A DNA stretch of 32,284 bases, taken from assembly GCA_002899765.1 (NCBI GenBank), contig PPDH01000033.1, forward strand, positions 1-32,284, in the 5' to 3' direction. Source of the stretch: Sulfurimonas sp. (GTDB lineage: Bacteria > Campylobacterota > Campylobacteria > Campylobacterales > Sulfurimonadaceae). The stretch's first letter is position 1, and every line of letters starts with the position of its first letter. The notes beneath the pieces are model-generated. The model was not told the DNA's origin. It ran no database searches and worked only from the letters and a program-made list of their open reading frames with translations. Of the stretch, positions 8,274 to 18,259 are shown in pieces. A program made the position numbers and the translations under genes.

Positions 8274-10412
8274 ATGGATATCGAAAAAATAAAACAGATA
8301 GATAACGTTGACTCGGCAACAGAGTATCTTTTTAAACAGATACCTCATAGTAACGCTCTTGAGAAAGCTTTAGAGTACTCCAAAATTGCGCATGAAGAGC
8401 AGTTTAGAAAAAGCGGTCAGCCTTATGTAGTTCATCCTATTTTAGTAGCCGCGATAGTCTCATCTATAACTAATGATGAGGCAATGGCGATAGCCGCACT
8501 TTTGCATGACATCGTAGAAGATACGCATGTAAACATTGATGAGATAAAAAATCTTTTTGGTGAAGATGTTGCACACCTTGTCGAAGGACTTACAAAAATA
8601 GACAGTATCAGAGACTCCGAACTTATTCCCTCTAACTCCAATGAACGCCTTGTCGTATCAGCTCTTTCTTTTAGAAAAATGCTCTTAGCAAGCATAAAAG
8701 ATGTCAGGGTGCTGGTTGTAAAACTTTGTGACAGATTCCACAACATGCTCACGCTTGATGCACTCTCCAGCCATAAACAAGAGAGAATAGCAGAAGAGAC
8801 TTTAGTGGTTTACTCGCCGATTGCACACCGTCTAGTCATCTCTTTTTTAAAAAACTTATTAGAAGATTTAAGCTTCTCATACCTTTTTAAAGAAGAGAAA
8901 CATCAAATAGACAGCTATCTTGAGACAAACTATCATGCAATAGAGATGAAGCTCGATGAATTCAAACAATCTATAAATAAAGTTTTAGTTCAAAACGGTT
9001 TTTGCGAAGATGATTTTGAGATACTCTCGCGTGTAAAACATAAATACTCTATCTACCTTAAAATGCAGAGAAAAGGGGTGGGTATAGATGAGGTTTTGGA
9101 TCTTTTAGCCGTAAGAATATTGAGTGATGATGCCGTTAAATGTTATCAGATTTTAGGGCTTATTCATCTGAATTTTCAACCGCTCTCTTCAAGATTTAAA
9201 GACTATATAGCTGTTCCTAAAGATAACGGATACAGAACGATTCATACGACTGTTTTTTATAATACTGCTATATTTGAGGTTCAAATCAGAACTTATGACA
9301 TGCACAAAACCGCAGAACTCGGTGTCGCTGCGCACTGGAAGTATAAAAGCGGCGGAAACAACAGCATAAAACTTGACTGGCTGCATAATCTTGGTTATCA
9401 AAATGAGTCTGTTGAAGATTTCTATGATTTGATAAAAAATGACCTTTACAGTGAAGATATATCCGTATTTTCTCCTATAGGTGAGCCTTTTACATTGCCT
9501 CGCGGCGCAGTTGTTCTTGATTTTGCTTATGCTGTTCACACACATGTAGGCAATCATGCCAAATCGGCACTTGTGAACAAAACAAAAACCTCGCTTATAA
9601 ATGAGCTGCATAACGGGGATATCGTAAAGATAGAGGTCGGCGAGAGCAGTATTACAAGATGCAGCTGGATAGATGCGGTCAAGACCTCAAAAGCAAAAAC
9701 AAACATGAAGTATAAGTGTAATGCCAGAATAAAGGATATAAATGCCAAATCAAGCATTAATATCGTAGCAACTGCCATGAATCTCAATCATTCAAGAGTT
9801 GAAGAGTGGATTGAGAAAAACAACTGTGAAAAGGTAGCTGCAATCTCGACGGATATAGAGCACTTTCGTGACGTAATTCATAAATACATCATAGAAATAA
9901 ATCAAAATAATCGTTTTAAAAGATTTCTCTCAAGACATAGATTTAAGATAAAACATTACTCTTTTGGAGATTTGGAAATATATGGCACCTCATATGTAAG
10001 CGATGTTGTATTCGACTACTGCTGTCACCCGAAAAACGGTGATGAGATAATGGCATTTTTAGAGAAGGGAAAGGCACATGTACACCACAAAATGTGTTCA
10101 AGCGCTTCAAAAAAACTTGAGAATCATGAAGCGATGGTATTTATAAGATGGCAAAAGTTAAATACGTTTAATTACAACATGATTGTTTCGCTTCATAGCG
10201 GTGTGGGGACTTTGGCAGAGTTTTTAAACTATTTGGCAAAATTAAAGATTGATATAACGCAGATAGAGTTAGGCAAAAACAATAGTGAGACTACTAAGTA
10301 TTGTGAGATTGGCTTTGAGTCAAAAGAAGCTGATATTAACTTGCTTCGTGGTAAAATCGAGCAAAAAATAAAAGTTATACATCTTATTCGTACCGATGAT
10401 GCTTATAAATAG
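8274..10412 (+). CDS. spoT: Bifunctional (p)ppGpp synthetase/hydrolase
   Basis: 712 residues from the ATG at 8274 (MDIEKIKQIDNVDSATEYLF); the frame is open back to a TTG at 8235 inside rpoZ, but that start would add an unlikely 13-residue extension. Domains in order: HD hydrolase (LLHDIVEDTH, KLCDRFHNM), RelA/SpoT synthetase (VKHKYSIYLKMQ, KDYIAVPKDNGYRTIHTT, FEVQIRTYDMHKTAELGVAA), TGS (ISVFSPIGEPFTLPRGAVVLD), and a C-terminal region with an ACT-like tail (NMIVSLHSGVGTLAEFLNYL). It makes and degrades the stringent alarmone in the cytoplasm. Both HD metal-binding residues are present, so both activities are expected. In this group a single enzyme usually does both jobs. Confidence 0.93.
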   Translation: MDIEKIKQIDNVDSATEYLFKQIPHSNALEKALEYSKIAHEEQFRKSGQPYVVHPILVAAIVSSITNDEAMAIAALLHDIVEDTHVNIDEIKNLFGEDVAHLVEGLTKIDSIRDSELIPSNSNERLVVSALSFRKMLLASIKDVRVLVVKLCDRFHNMLTLDALSSHKQERIAEETLVVYSPIAHRLVISFLKNLLEDLSFSYLFKEEKHQIDSYLETNYHAIEMKLDEFKQSINKVLVQNGFCEDDFEILSRVKHKYSIYLKMQRKGVGIDEVLDLLAVRILSDDAVKCYQILGLIHLNFQPLSSRFKDYIAVPKDNGYRTIHTTVFYNTAIFEVQIRTYDMHKTAELGVAAHWKYKSGGNNSIKLDWLHNLGYQNESVEDFYDLIKNDLYSEDISVFSPIGEPFTLPRGAVVLDFAYAVHTHVGNHAKSALVNKTKTSLINELHNGDIVKIEVGESSITRCSWIDAVKTSKAKTNMKYKCNARIKDINAKSSINIVATAMNLNHSRVEEWIEKNNCEKVAAISTDIEHFRDVIHKYIIEINQNNRFKRFLSRHRFKIKHYSFGDLEIYGTSYVSDVVFDYCCHPKNGDEIMAFLEKGKAHVHHKMCSSASKKLENHEAMVFIRWQKLNTFNYNMIVSLHSGVGTLAEFLNYLAKLKIDITQIELGKNNSETTKYCEIGFESKEADINLLRGKIEQKIKVIHLIRTDDAYK

Positions 10413-10439
10413 AATTTAAATTAGGAAAGATATAGAATT

Positions 10440-11639
10440 ATGTTACAGGAAGCTTTAAGAGAGATACAAAGAGGCAGCGCCGAGATAATAGACAATGAGA
10501 GAATCGAAAAACTGTTAAAAGCGTATTTTGAAGAGGGTAAAACATATACAGTAAAAGCAGGATTTGACCCGACTGCACCGGATTTGCATCTTGGGCATAC
10601 GGTACTTTTGCAAAAACTCTCCACTTTTCAAAAATATGGTGCGAAAGTTCAGTTTCTTATCGGTGACTTTACCGCGCAAATAGGTGACCCTTCAGGAAAA
10701 AGCGCTACTAGAAAGACACTTAGCGCTTTAGAGATTATAGAGAATGCAAAAAGTTACAAAGAACAGGTTTTTAAAATTTTAGACCCCTTAAAAACTGAAG
10801 TTGTCTTTAACTCTGAGTGGATAAACCCGCTTGGAGCATCCGGTATGTTGACGCTTACGACAACATTTAACGTTGCAAGAATGCTTGAGCGTGATGATTT
10901 TGACAAAAGACACAAAAGCGGCATATCTATCTCAATAAGTGAATTTATATATCCTCTTCTTCAGGGCTATGACAGTGTGCATTTAAAGAGCGATATTGAG
11001 ATAGGCGGTACGGATCAGAAGTTTAATCTTTTAATGGGTCGTCATCTTCAGCGTGCATATGAAATAGGAAAAGAGCAGTCCGTTTTAATGATGCCTATTT
11101 TAGAGGGTCTTGACGGTGTACAAAAGATGAGTAAATCTTTAAACAACTACATAGGCGTAGCAGATGAACCAAATGACATGTTTGCAAAAGTGTTAAGTAT
11201 ATCTGATGAGTTAATGTGGAGATATTACGAGCTTTTAAGTGCAAAAACATTGGATGAGATTGAAGTTTTAAAAAACGGTGTAGCCGATGGTTCTCTTCAT
11301 CCAAAAAGAGTCAAAGAAGCGTTGGCGCTTGAGATAACTGAGAGATTTCACTCCGAGGAATCTGCGAAAGCTGCAAAAGATGAATTTGATAAAGTGCATT
11401 CAAACAATCAGGTTCCTACAGAGATTGATGAGTACGGTTGTGATGAAGAGATTTGGATTGCGAAAGCTCTTGTAGATTGCAATCTAGCGCCTTCAACCTC
11501 TCAGGCAAGAAGAGATATTAAGCAAGGTGCTGTTAAAATAAACCAAAAAAAAGTTGATGATGAGCAGCTGCAGTTAGGAAGCGGGGAGTATATTCTTCAA
11601 GTCGGAAAAAGAAAATTTGCAAAGTTAAAGGTGAACTAA
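10440..11639 (+). CDS. tyrS: Tyrosyl-tRNA synthetase
   Basis: 399 residues, class I synthetase that charges tRNA-Tyr. HIGH motif variant HLGHT at residues 50-54, KMSKS at 229-233, and a C-terminal S4 RNA-binding domain ([29 protein letters not shown]). [20 protein letters not shown] identifies the bacterial type with the epsilon-like length. The start follows a TAGGAAAG ribosome site, 27 bases after spoT. The TAA overlaps the next gene's ATG by one base (TAATG). Confidence 0.95.
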   Translation: MLQEALREIQRGSAEIIDNERIEKLLKAYFEEGKTYTVKAGFDPTAPDLHLGHTVLLQKLSTFQKYGAKVQFLIGDFTAQIGDPSGKSATRKTLSALEIIENAKSYKEQVFKILDPLKTEVVFNSEWINPLGASGMLTLTTTFNVARMLERDDFDKRHKSGISISISEFIYPLLQGYDSVHLKSDIEIGGTDQKFNLLMGRHLQRAYEIGKEQSVLMMPILEGLDGVQKMSKSLNNYIGVADEPNDMFAKVLSISDELMWRYYELLSAKTLDEIEVLKNGVADGSLHPKRVKEALALEITERFHSEESAKAAKDEFDKVHSNNQVPTEIDEYGCDEEIWIAKALVDCNLAPSTSQARRDIKQGAVKINQKKVDDEQLQLGSGEYILQVGKRKFAKLKVN

Positions 11640-12730
11640 TGAGCAAAAAACCATTAAAAATCGGTAAATATATTATAAACAAGCCTATAGTTCAAGGCGG
11701 GATGGGTGTCGGTATAAGCTGGGATCAGCTTGCTGGAAATGTTTCAAAAGAGGGAGGTTTAGGTGTTATAAGTGCTGTTGGAACAGGTTACTATGAAGAT
11801 AAAAAATATGCCTCAAAGTTAGTAGCAGGAAGACCTCTTGATGCTCTTGGTTTCTACTCAAAAGAGGGATTTGACGCAATTATAAAAAATGCAAGAAAAA
11901 TATGCGGCGATAAACCTCTAGCAGCAAATATTTTATATGCTATTAATGATTATGGACGAGTGGTACGAGACGCCTGTGAGAGCGGCATAGATATTATTAT
12001 TACGGGAGCGGGTTTACCTACAAATATGCCGGAGTTTACGGAAGGTTACCCTGATGTCGCACTTGTCCCTATCGTCTCATCCGCAAAAGCTTTAAAAATT
12101 ATCTGCAAAAGATGGCAAAAAAGATATAACAGAATTCCCGATGCGGTTGTGCTTGAGGGTCCAAAAAGCGGCGGGCATCAAGGCTTTACGTATGAACAGT
12201 GCGCAATGGATGAGAATCAGCTTGAAAATCTAGTTAAACCGGTTGTTGAAGAGGCTGCGCTTTGGGGGGATATCCCCGTGATTGCAGCCGGCGGTATCTG
12301 GGATAAAAACGATATAGAAGAGATGCTCTCTCTTGGTGCAAGCGGCGTTCAGATGGGAACGCGTTTTATAGGAACGCATGAATGCGATGCACATGAAAAC
12401 TTTAAAAAAGTGCTGTTAAATGCAAAAAAAGAGGATATCCAACTCTTCTCTTCGCCCGTAGGTTATCCAGCTCAAGGTGTTAGAACGAACCTTACTGAGC
12501 TTGTAGAGAAGAGAGAAGGACCTGCTATCAAATGTATCTCGAACTGTGTTGCTCCATGTAACCGTGGTGAAGAGGCAAAAGAGGTCGGCTACTGCATTGC
12601 GGACAGACTTAGTGACGCTTACAATGGAAACCTTGAAACGGGACTCTTCTTCTCCGGCACCAACGGATATAAGTTAGATAAGATAATCTCTGTAAAAGAG
12701 TTGATGGACAAATTAGTAAACGGTGAATAA
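11639..12730 (+). CDS. Nitronate monooxygenase-family flavoprotein (FabK/NMO-like)
   Basis: 363-residue FMN-dependent TIM-barrel enzyme. The N-terminal NKPIVQGGMGVGISWDQLAG, the phosphate-binding IPVIAAGGIWDKNDIEEML and GASGVQMGTRFIGTHECDAH match the 2-nitropropane dioxygenase/nitronate monooxygenase family. EGPKSGGHQG contains the His used as catalytic base in nitronate monooxygenases. The family also contains enoyl-ACP reductase FabK, so the reaction is not certain. A Cys-containing tail segment (KCISNCVAPCNRG) with three cysteines could bind a metal or cluster and is not typical of FabK. Its start is coupled to tyrS and its end overlaps the amidase gene by eight bases. Confidence 0.82.
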   Translation: MSKKPLKIGKYIINKPIVQGGMGVGISWDQLAGNVSKEGGLGVISAVGTGYYEDKKYASKLVAGRPLDALGFYSKEGFDAIIKNARKICGDKPLAANILYAINDYGRVVRDACESGIDIIITGAGLPTNMPEFTEGYPDVALVPIVSSAKALKIICKRWQKRYNRIPDAVVLEGPKSGGHQGFTYEQCAMDENQLENLVKPVVEEAALWGDIPVIAAGGIWDKNDIEEMLSLGASGVQMGTRFIGTHECDAHENFKKVLLNAKKEDIQLFSSPVGYPAQGVRTNLTELVEKREGPAIKCISNCVAPCNRGEEAKEVGYCIADRLSDAYNGNLETGLFFSGTNGYKLDKIISVKELMDKLVNGE

Positions 12731-14126
12731 AAGGGCAATGCTTAAATTTTTTTTACTCTGCACATTTTTGCCCCTTTTTTTGTTCGCTTCAAGCAGTGCT
12801 GAACTTTTAAAAAGAGCAGATAAATATATGCAGAGCAACACCCAGAGTGATACTTTTCGTGCATATGACAGCTATAAAAGTTTATACCTTCTCTCAGTAG
12901 TAGAGAATGATAGTTTTTTGAAATATGAATCACTCAAGGGGATAGTAAAAAGCGGAGGCAGACTCAACATAGACGTATCCAAATACGCAAACGAACTACA
13001 GGCACTTCCTCCAAAAAGCAACTATCACAAACCTGAACCAAAAGAGATAAAAAAGACTAAACATATAGAAGATGTTCATGTCGACCCGCTGCATAAACTA
13101 ATATCCGTAAATTGGAGAGAAGATGTTCTGCTCTTGGAGTTTAGCAAGACGCTTAGTTCCTCTCAGATTAAGTATTTTACACTTCATGATACAAAAAAAA
13201 GCAGATATAGATATGTCTTTGATATTAAAACATCTATGCTTACCAGCTCTGAGAATATTAAAAACAATGATATAGATAGAATTAAAATAGCTCAGTTTGA
13301 TCCTCAAACTCTGAGATTGGTTGTCACTCATAGCCAAAAGGTAGAGGTGGACCATACGGTTGATGACAAAACATTAGAAATTAAGCTCAAAACTGCATCT
13401 AGCAAGGTTGTACCGGCTCTTGAAAAAGTTGTGCCGATAAAAAGAGACAAAGGCAAAGTCATTGTTATAGATCCAGGGCACGGAGGCAAAGACCCCGGTG
13501 CCGTAGGGTACAGAAAATATAGAGAAAAGGTAGTTGTTTTAGATGTTGCAAAGGAGCTTGAAAAAATTTTAAAATCTCGCGGTTATAAAGTATACATGAC
13601 AAGAGACAGGGATAAGTTTGTCAAATTAAGCGAGAGAACAAAATATGCCAATAAAAAAGATGCAAATATTTTTATAAGTATTCATGCTAATGCAATTGAT
13701 GGCAAAAATGCAAAAGAGGTTCATGGAGTAGAGTGCTATTTTCTCTCTCCTTCGCGCTCTGATAGAGCTAAGAGAGTTGCTGCGAAAGAGAACTCAGCTG
13801 ACATGAGCGATATGAATATATATGGAAAAGATAGTTACTTAAACTTTTTAAATCATCATAATACCGTAGCATCAAATAAGTTAGCAATTGACCTGCAAAG
13901 AGGAATGCTGGCAGAACTCAATAAAAAATACAGCGGTGTAAAGGACGGCGGAGTCAGGGAGGGTCCTTTTTGGGTTTTAGTGGGCGCTCAAATGCCCTCT
14001 GTTTTAGTTGAGATTGGATTTATTTCTCATCCAAGGGAAGCTAGGCGCCTTGTTGATAAGAATTATTTAAAAACCATGGCTATGGGTTTAGCCGATGGAG
14101 TTGAGAGATACTTTGCAAACAATTGA
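12723..14126 (+). CDS. amiC: N-acetylmuramoyl-L-alanine amidase (AmiC-like) with AMIN domain
   Basis: 467 residues from a GTG (12723) that keeps a basic n-region (MNKRAMLKF); an ATG at 12738 is also possible and has AAAAGGG in front. A signal peptide runs to about residue 24 (FLLCTFLPLFLFASSS). Residues ~115-225 form an AMIN-type beta domain that binds the wall or septum. Residues ~245-467 form Amidase_3: IDPGHGGKDPGA with zinc-ligand His 253, then the Glu in YREKVV, SIHANA, and the catalytic Glu in VLVEIGFISHP. It cleaves the peptide from muramic acid during daughter-cell separation. Last gene of the plus-strand run; it converges on the DHH gene, 9 bases away, with no clear hairpin. Confidence 0.9.
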   Translation: MNKRAMLKFFLLCTFLPLFLFASSSAELLKRADKYMQSNTQSDTFRAYDSYKSLYLLSVVENDSFLKYESLKGIVKSGGRLNIDVSKYANELQALPPKSNYHKPEPKEIKKTKHIEDVHVDPLHKLISVNWREDVLLLEFSKTLSSSQIKYFTLHDTKKSRYRYVFDIKTSMLTSSENIKNNDIDRIKIAQFDPQTLRLVVTHSQKVEVDHTVDDKTLEIKLKTASSKVVPALEKVVPIKRDKGKVIVIDPGHGGKDPGAVGYRKYREKVVVLDVAKELEKILKSRGYKVYMTRDRDKFVKLSERTKYANKKDANIFISIHANAIDGKNAKEVHGVECYFLSPSRSDRAKRVAAKENSADMSDMNIYGKDSYLNFLNHHNTVASNKLAIDLQRGMLAELNKKYSGVKDGGVREGPFWVLVGAQMPSVLVEIGFISHPREARRLVDKNYLKTMAMGLADGVERYFANN

Positions 14127-14135
14127 ATTTTTCGA

Positions 14136-15215
14136 TTAACCGACCTTTTTATACTCTAACTCTCCGGCAACAGACTCTTTTTCGTTTATTATTTTTTCAA
14201 TTTGAGCTTTTACTTTGTCATATCTGTACTGCTCTTTAAATCCTAAAATACGCCCACCTGCTGCATTTGGATGTCCACCGCCGCCTGTCCACTCTTTTGA
14301 TATGAGAGCGACATTTACGCCGTTATTTGCTCTTATGCTAAGTGTTCCTCTATAGCTTACGTCAACTATAAAATCATACTCCGGATATGTCAGTAAAAAG
14401 CCGTTTCCTGTGATAGACGTGTTGCCGACTCCGTAGCTTAAATATCCTCTGTAGCCTTTATAGTAGATGGTTTTTTCATCTCTGGCTTTTCCTAGAAGCT
14501 CGACTATATATTCTGTTGCAAGATTGTCAAAAGTGTTGTCATGGTCTTTTTTGAAAAAGTTTTTCTTCATTTTATGGATATTTTCATCTAAAATAATCGG
14601 GGCATTCTCTTCATCAATATATTTTACCGCTTCATGCAGAAGTGAGAGTTTATAACTGTTGTCCGCATCTGCAAACATGACTTTATTAAGCTCTCGCATC
14701 TCTGAGACAAGACGCATACAGACCTTTCCATATTCAAAGTTCTCTTTTTCCTCCATCTTCCACAAATCGACTGCATTGACAATATTTACAAACTTCTCCA
14801 TCCATGCAGGCTCATTGAGCTCAAAATGTTCTTTTGCGTAATCATATGTAATTTTTGTAGCACATCTTGAAGTATCTAAAAAGTACCACTCATACTTGTT
14901 TGCGCTCTCTTCGCCACTTCCATGGTGGTCAAGAAGAGTAAGCGTTACATTTTTTTTATTTTCATTTAGTTTAGTGACTTCGTTGTGCAGCCATTTTGCT
15001 TCATCTGCATTTAAATTAAGATCAGTTATTAAAATAGTGGCACTTTTATCATCTTTTTTAATATTTTGCAGAACCAGTTCCAGTGTCTGTTTTACCTCTG
15101 CTCCGTAGTTTGCATTGTAATTAAAGAGCGTGTAGGGCGTCTGTTTCATTATAAGCTGGCAGCTATAGCCATCTAAGTCTGTGTGCGATAGGTGGTGGAG
15201 TGTTTTATTATTCAT
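14136..15215 (-). CDS. DHH-family phosphoesterase (DHH/DHHA1)
   Basis: 359 residues. N-terminal DHH domain with HTDLDGYSC (residues 11-19), ITDLNLN (63-69) and DHHG (96-99) supplying metal ligands; C-terminal DHHA1 substrate domain with GGGGHPNAAGGRILGF. Members are RecJ-, NrnA/NrnB- or c-di-AMP phosphodiesterase-like nucleases that break short oligonucleotides or cyclic dinucleotides. The sequence does not single out one substrate; NrnB-like oligoribonuclease activity is a reasonable guess. It follows flhA on the same strand: once the detached flhA tail is counted, only 19 bases separate them, so co-transcription is likely. The ribosome site is weak (GAAAGAG). Confidence 0.8.
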   Translation of the reverse strand: MNNKTLHHLSHTDLDGYSCQLIMKQTPYTLFNYNANYGAEVKQTLELVLQNIKKDDKSATILITDLNLNADEAKWLHNEVTKLNENKKNVTLTLLDHHGSGEESANKYEWYFLDTSRCATKITYDYAKEHFELNEPAWMEKFVNIVNAVDLWKMEEKENFEYGKVCMRLVSEMRELNKVMFADADNSYKLSLLHEAVKYIDEENAPIILDENIHKMKKNFFKKDHDNTFDNLATEYIVELLGKARDEKTIYYKGYRGYLSYGVGNTSITGNGFLLTYPEYDFIVDVSYRGTLSIRANNGVNVALISKEWTGGGGHPNAAGGRILGFKEQYRYDKVKAQIEKIINEKESVAGELEYKKVG

Positions 15216-15234
15216 TTTTCTCTTTCTTTTTTTG

Positions 15235-15294
15235 TTATTTTATCGAAATAGAGCCCATTACTTCAAATGTTGCATTTGAGTCGATCTCTGCATG
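15235..15294 (-). other. flhA: Detached 3' tail of flhA beyond an in-frame TAA
   Basis: Directly after the flhA TAA (15295-15297) the same frame reads HAEIDSNATFEVMGSISIK and stops at TAA (15235-15237). FlhA proteins usually end with a VLS-x-x-EI type strand and a short hydrophobic tail, so VVTL-stop-HAEID is best read as VVTLSHAEID with TCA changed to TAA. The full frame would be 720 codons, within the range for Campylobacterota FlhA. Confidence 0.7.
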
Positions 15295-17397
15295 TTAGAG
15301 TGTTACAACGTCAAGTGAAAACCTCTCAAATATCTCCGCAACGCCGCGGCGGAGCTGCGGATCGACGATAACAACGACAGGAGATATGCCTTTTTGAAGC
15401 AGTTCTGCAGCTTTTGCGCTTGTAGCTTGAATGAGAGCGTTTATCTCTCCTACGTTTAACAAAAGGTTTCTTGTGCCGTCTCGCTCTTGAGATTTCTCAA
15501 GAAGGAGCTGTTCAGATGCCGTGTCAAATGTAAGAAGCCTTATTATTCCATCTTCACCGGAATACATTTTTGTAATAATTCTAGAGAGCTTTGCACGAAC
15601 TTGTTCGGTAATAATGTCGACATTTTTTGTAAATTCGGCTACATCTGCAACAGTCTCAAGTATTGTAAGCATATCTTTGAGAGGAATTTTTTCATGTAAA
15701 AGAGCTTTGAGAACTCTTTGTATAAGCCCAATAGAAGCAACTTTTAAAGTATCATCTACAATAATAGGGAAATCATTCTTGATTTTATTGATTAGTGTTT
15801 GAACCTCTTGACGAGTTAAGAGATCCTCGGCATTTTGTTTTATAAGCTCACTCATGTGGGTAGAGATAACCGTAGCAGGGTCTACGACGGTATAGCCGTT
15901 GATAATTGCATCCTCTTTTAACTCAGGCGCAATCCAAAGAGCTTCAAGTCCAAATGCAGGTTCTTTGGTAGGCTCTCCTTTTATCTCTCCCGTTGCCATA
16001 CCGCTGTCCATTGCCAAAAATTTGTCGGGCATAATTTTACCCTCGCCGATGGGTATTCCTTTGAGCAGTATTTGGTACTGTTGCGGCTGCAGGTGAAGAT
16101 TGTCTCTTATACGAACTTGAGGCATCAAAAAGCCGAAGTCTGATGCAATCTTTCTTCTCATAGAGCGGATTCTCTCTAAGAGATCTCCGCTTTGAGCGCT
16201 GTCTGCTAAACGAATTAGTTGATAGCCCAAAGTAAGTTCGAGCATTTCAACTTTTAGTATATCTTCCAGAGCAGTCTCCTCCTCTTTAGCTATCTCTTCA
16301 TGGGATTTTGCAGGACGCTGAGCCTTCTCTTTTGCTTCTTGCTCTTTTGTTTTTGATAATATACTGTTTACATCAAGTATAGTTAGTTCGCCTCTTTCGT
16401 ATTTATAGATGGACCAGCCAAGAAGTGCAAACAAAATTCCTACAAATCCCATAGATGCTGTTGGCAGACCGGGAACAAGAGCAAATAAAATCATGATAAA
16501 ACCTACAATCATCATGATTTTAGCATTGCCCATTATTTGGTTAATCGCTCCGTCTGCGAAGTTATCTCCCTCTCCTGAAGAACGTGTTATCATGATACCC
16601 GTAGCAGTAGAGATAATAAGTGCCGGAATCTGCCCGACTAAACCGTCTCCGATAGTTAAAAGAGTAAAAACAGAGGCGCTGTCGCCGACACTCATTCCAT
16701 GTTGAAAAACCCCTATAAGAAATCCGCCGATAATGTTAATGAGCGTGATGATAATACCGGCAACCGCATCGCCTTTTACAAATTTACTAGAACCGTCCAT
16801 TGCTCCGTAAAAGTTTGCATCCTGAAGGATATCGGCTCTTCTTCTTTTTGCCTCTACGTCATCTATAAGTCCGGCATTTAGGTCGGCATCAACCGCCATC
16901 TGCTTACCCGGCATAGAGTCAAGCGTAAAACGAGCAGCAACTTCCGCAACTCTTGTTGAACCTTTTGTAATAACCATAAAATTTATAAGAACAAGGATTG
17001 AAAAAACAACTATACCGATGACATAATTGCAGCCTACAACGAAATTTCCAAAGCTGTTGATGATACTGCTTACCGCCTCAGTACCCTCATGCCCATGACT
17101 TAAAATCATTCTTGTCGTGGCTATATTTAGAGCAAGCCTAAAAAGAGTGAGGATAAGGATAAGTGTCGGAAAAGTTGTTAAATCGGTAGGTTTTGGAACA
17201 TAGAGCGATATTAGTAAAATCAGTACGGCAAGCGCCATAGATATAGTAAGTAAAACATCAAGTAAACCAGAAGGCAGAGGAACAATAATAATGGCTAAAA
17301 TCGCCATTACAAAAACAACTACGCTTAAATCTTTTTGACCAAGTAGAAAATTTAACGTAGTACCGATTTGCTGCCTAGTGGTTAGTTTTTTTGCCAA
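15295..17397 (-). CDS. flhA: Flagellar type III export gate protein, probably 3'-truncated
   Basis: 700 residues. N-terminal ~330 residues carry about eight membrane spans with the FHIPEP-family core ([20 protein letters not shown], and [32 protein letters not shown] in the large cytoplasmic loop). The C-terminal half is the cytoplasmic ring that docks export chaperones. FlhA forms the export gate nonamer of the flagellar basal body. The gene lies 5 bases after the Rrf2 regulator and before the DHH gene. The reading stops at TAA just after SLDVVTL while 19 more family-like codons follow in frame (15235-15294); only the extreme C-terminus would be lost if real. No flagellar promoter is seen directly in front of it. 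Confidence 0.93.
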   Translation of the reverse strand: MAKKLTTRQQIGTTLNFLLGQKDLSVVVFVMAILAIIIVPLPSGLLDVLLTISMALAVLILLISLYVPKPTDLTTFPTLILILTLFRLALNIATTRMILSHGHEGTEAVSSIINSFGNFVVGCNYVIGIVVFSILVLINFMVITKGSTRVAEVAARFTLDSMPGKQMAVDADLNAGLIDDVEAKRRRADILQDANFYGAMDGSSKFVKGDAVAGIIITLINIIGGFLIGVFQHGMSVGDSASVFTLLTIGDGLVGQIPALIISTATGIMITRSSGEGDNFADGAINQIMGNAKIMMIVGFIMILFALVPGLPTASMGFVGILFALLGWSIYKYERGELTILDVNSILSKTKEQEAKEKAQRPAKSHEEIAKEEETALEDILKVEMLELTLGYQLIRLADSAQSGDLLERIRSMRRKIASDFGFLMPQVRIRDNLHLQPQQYQILLKGIPIGEGKIMPDKFLAMDSGMATGEIKGEPTKEPAFGLEALWIAPELKEDAIINGYTVVDPATVISTHMSELIKQNAEDLLTRQEVQTLINKIKNDFPIIVDDTLKVASIGLIQRVLKALLHEKIPLKDMLTILETVADVAEFTKNVDIITEQVRAKLSRIITKMYSGEDGIIRLLTFDTASEQLLLEKSQERDGTRNLLLNVGEINALIQATSAKAAELLQKGISPVVVIVDPQLRRGVAEIFERFSLDVVTL

Positions 17398-17401
17398 GTT
17401 T

Positions 17402-17803
17402 TTACTCTAATACGTCTGCTAAAGTTAAATCTGCTAAAAAAGAGTCTATCTTACCTTGTAATTTATTTAAAAATGGCCATATTGAGCATAAAGAGCCTTT
17501 ATCCAACGGGCAGTTCTCAAGAGACGGTGCGCAATCAAAAACTGTAGGTGCTTTTCCCTCAACCGAGGACATTATCTGCAACATACTTATATCTTTAGGA
17601 TCAAGAGAAAGAGCAAAACCGCCGTTTACACCTTTATACGACTTTAAAATTCCCTGTTTTGCCAGTGACTGTAAAATTTTTGCTAAAAAACTTTTTGGAA
17701 TAGAGAGTTGACTTGAGAGTGTTTCGCTGTCCACAGGAGTAGAGGATTTTGACAAAACTATAAGGGAGAGTATCGCATACTCGCTAGCTCGGGTTATTAA
17801 CAT
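17402..17803 (-). CDS. Rrf2-family transcriptional regulator with three cysteines
   Basis: 133 residues. N-terminal winged helix ([51 protein letters not shown]) and a cluster-binding loop with Cys 91, 98 and 106 (CX6CX7C), close to but not the same as the CX5CX5C of IscR. Such proteins sense Fe-S status, nitric oxide or redox state through a 2Fe-2S or 4Fe-4S cluster. It is the first gene of a run into flhA, so it may tie flagellar export gate synthesis to redox or nitric oxide, although simple neighbour placement is as likely. A TATAAT at 17831-17836 on this strand gives a short 5' leader. Confidence 0.85.
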   Translation of the reverse strand: MLITRASEYAILSLIVLSKSSTPVDSETLSSQLSIPKSFLAKILQSLAKQGILKSYKGVNGGFALSLDPKDISMLQIMSSVEGKAPTVFDCAPSLENCPLDKGSLCSIWPFLNKLQGKIDSFLADLTLADVLE

Positions 17804-17830
17804 AGTATTACTTTAATTAAATTTTTGTAA

Positions 17831-17836
17831 ATTATA
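17831..17836 (-). promoter_or_regulatory. -10 element for the Rrf2-flhA transcript
   Basis: Read on the minus strand this is TATAAT in the context TTGATATAATTTAC, 27 bases before the Rrf2 ATG. There is no evident -35. Confidence 0.5.
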
Positions 17837-17936
17837 TCAAAAGAAGTTGAAATAAAAGAATAAATTGGATATTATTTCACTTCAACTTTCACTGATATTT
17901 GTGACTGTTAGATTAATATACCTTTTGGAGGCTATC

Positions 17937-18212
17937 ATGGCTTTAAATTCGGCTAAAAAACAAGAAATTGTTGCAAAATACGGTCGCAAAGAGAATGACA
18001 CAGGTTCAAGTGAAGTTCAAATTGCACTATTAACAGAGAGAATCAGTGAACTGACTGAGCACTTAAAAGTGTTCAAAAAAGATCACGCATCAAGACTAGG
18101 TCTTTTAAAATTGGTAGGACAACGTAGTCGTCTTATGAAGTACTTTAAAAGAAAAGACAAAGATGCTTATCTTAAACTTGTAGCAGATCTAGGTATTCGC
18201 GATAATATCTAG
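17937..18212 (+). CDS. rpsO: 30S ribosomal protein S15
   Basis: 91 residues from ATG 17937 ([20 protein letters not shown]); the frame is open upstream but a GGAG ribosome site at 17927-17930 fixes the start. Motifs [32 protein letters not shown] and [15 protein letters not shown] are typical of S15, which binds the central domain of 16S rRNA early in 30S assembly. It is a single-gene unit closed by a hairpin terminator. The ~130-base upstream gap holds a possible -10 (TATTAT, 17870-17875) and an 8-bp inverted repeat AAGTTGAA/TTCAACTT (17844-17851, 17881-17888). S15 often regulates its own translation in other bacteria. Confidence 0.97.
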   Translation: MALNSAKKQEIVAKYGRKENDTGSSEVQIALLTERISELTEHLKVFKKDHASRLGLLKLVGQRSRLMKYFKRKDKDAYLKLVADLGIRDNI

Positions 18213-18220
18213 TTACCTAA

Positions 18221-18251
18221 AAACGAAGCTTTTTTGCTTCGTTTCTTCTTT
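18221..18251 (+). terminator. Rho-independent terminator of rpsO
   Basis: Nine-base-pair stem AAACGAAGC / GCTTCGTTT with a T6 loop (18230-18235), followed by CTTCTTT. It sits 9 bases past the rpsO stop and between two convergent genes, so it may also stop kdsB transcripts coming from the right. Confidence 0.8.
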
Positions 18252-18259
18252 ATAATTCT

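Noticed and set aside
17865-17936. N-terminal extension of rpsO
   Set aside because: S15 starts at MALNSAKK and the GGAG site is directly ahead of that ATG.
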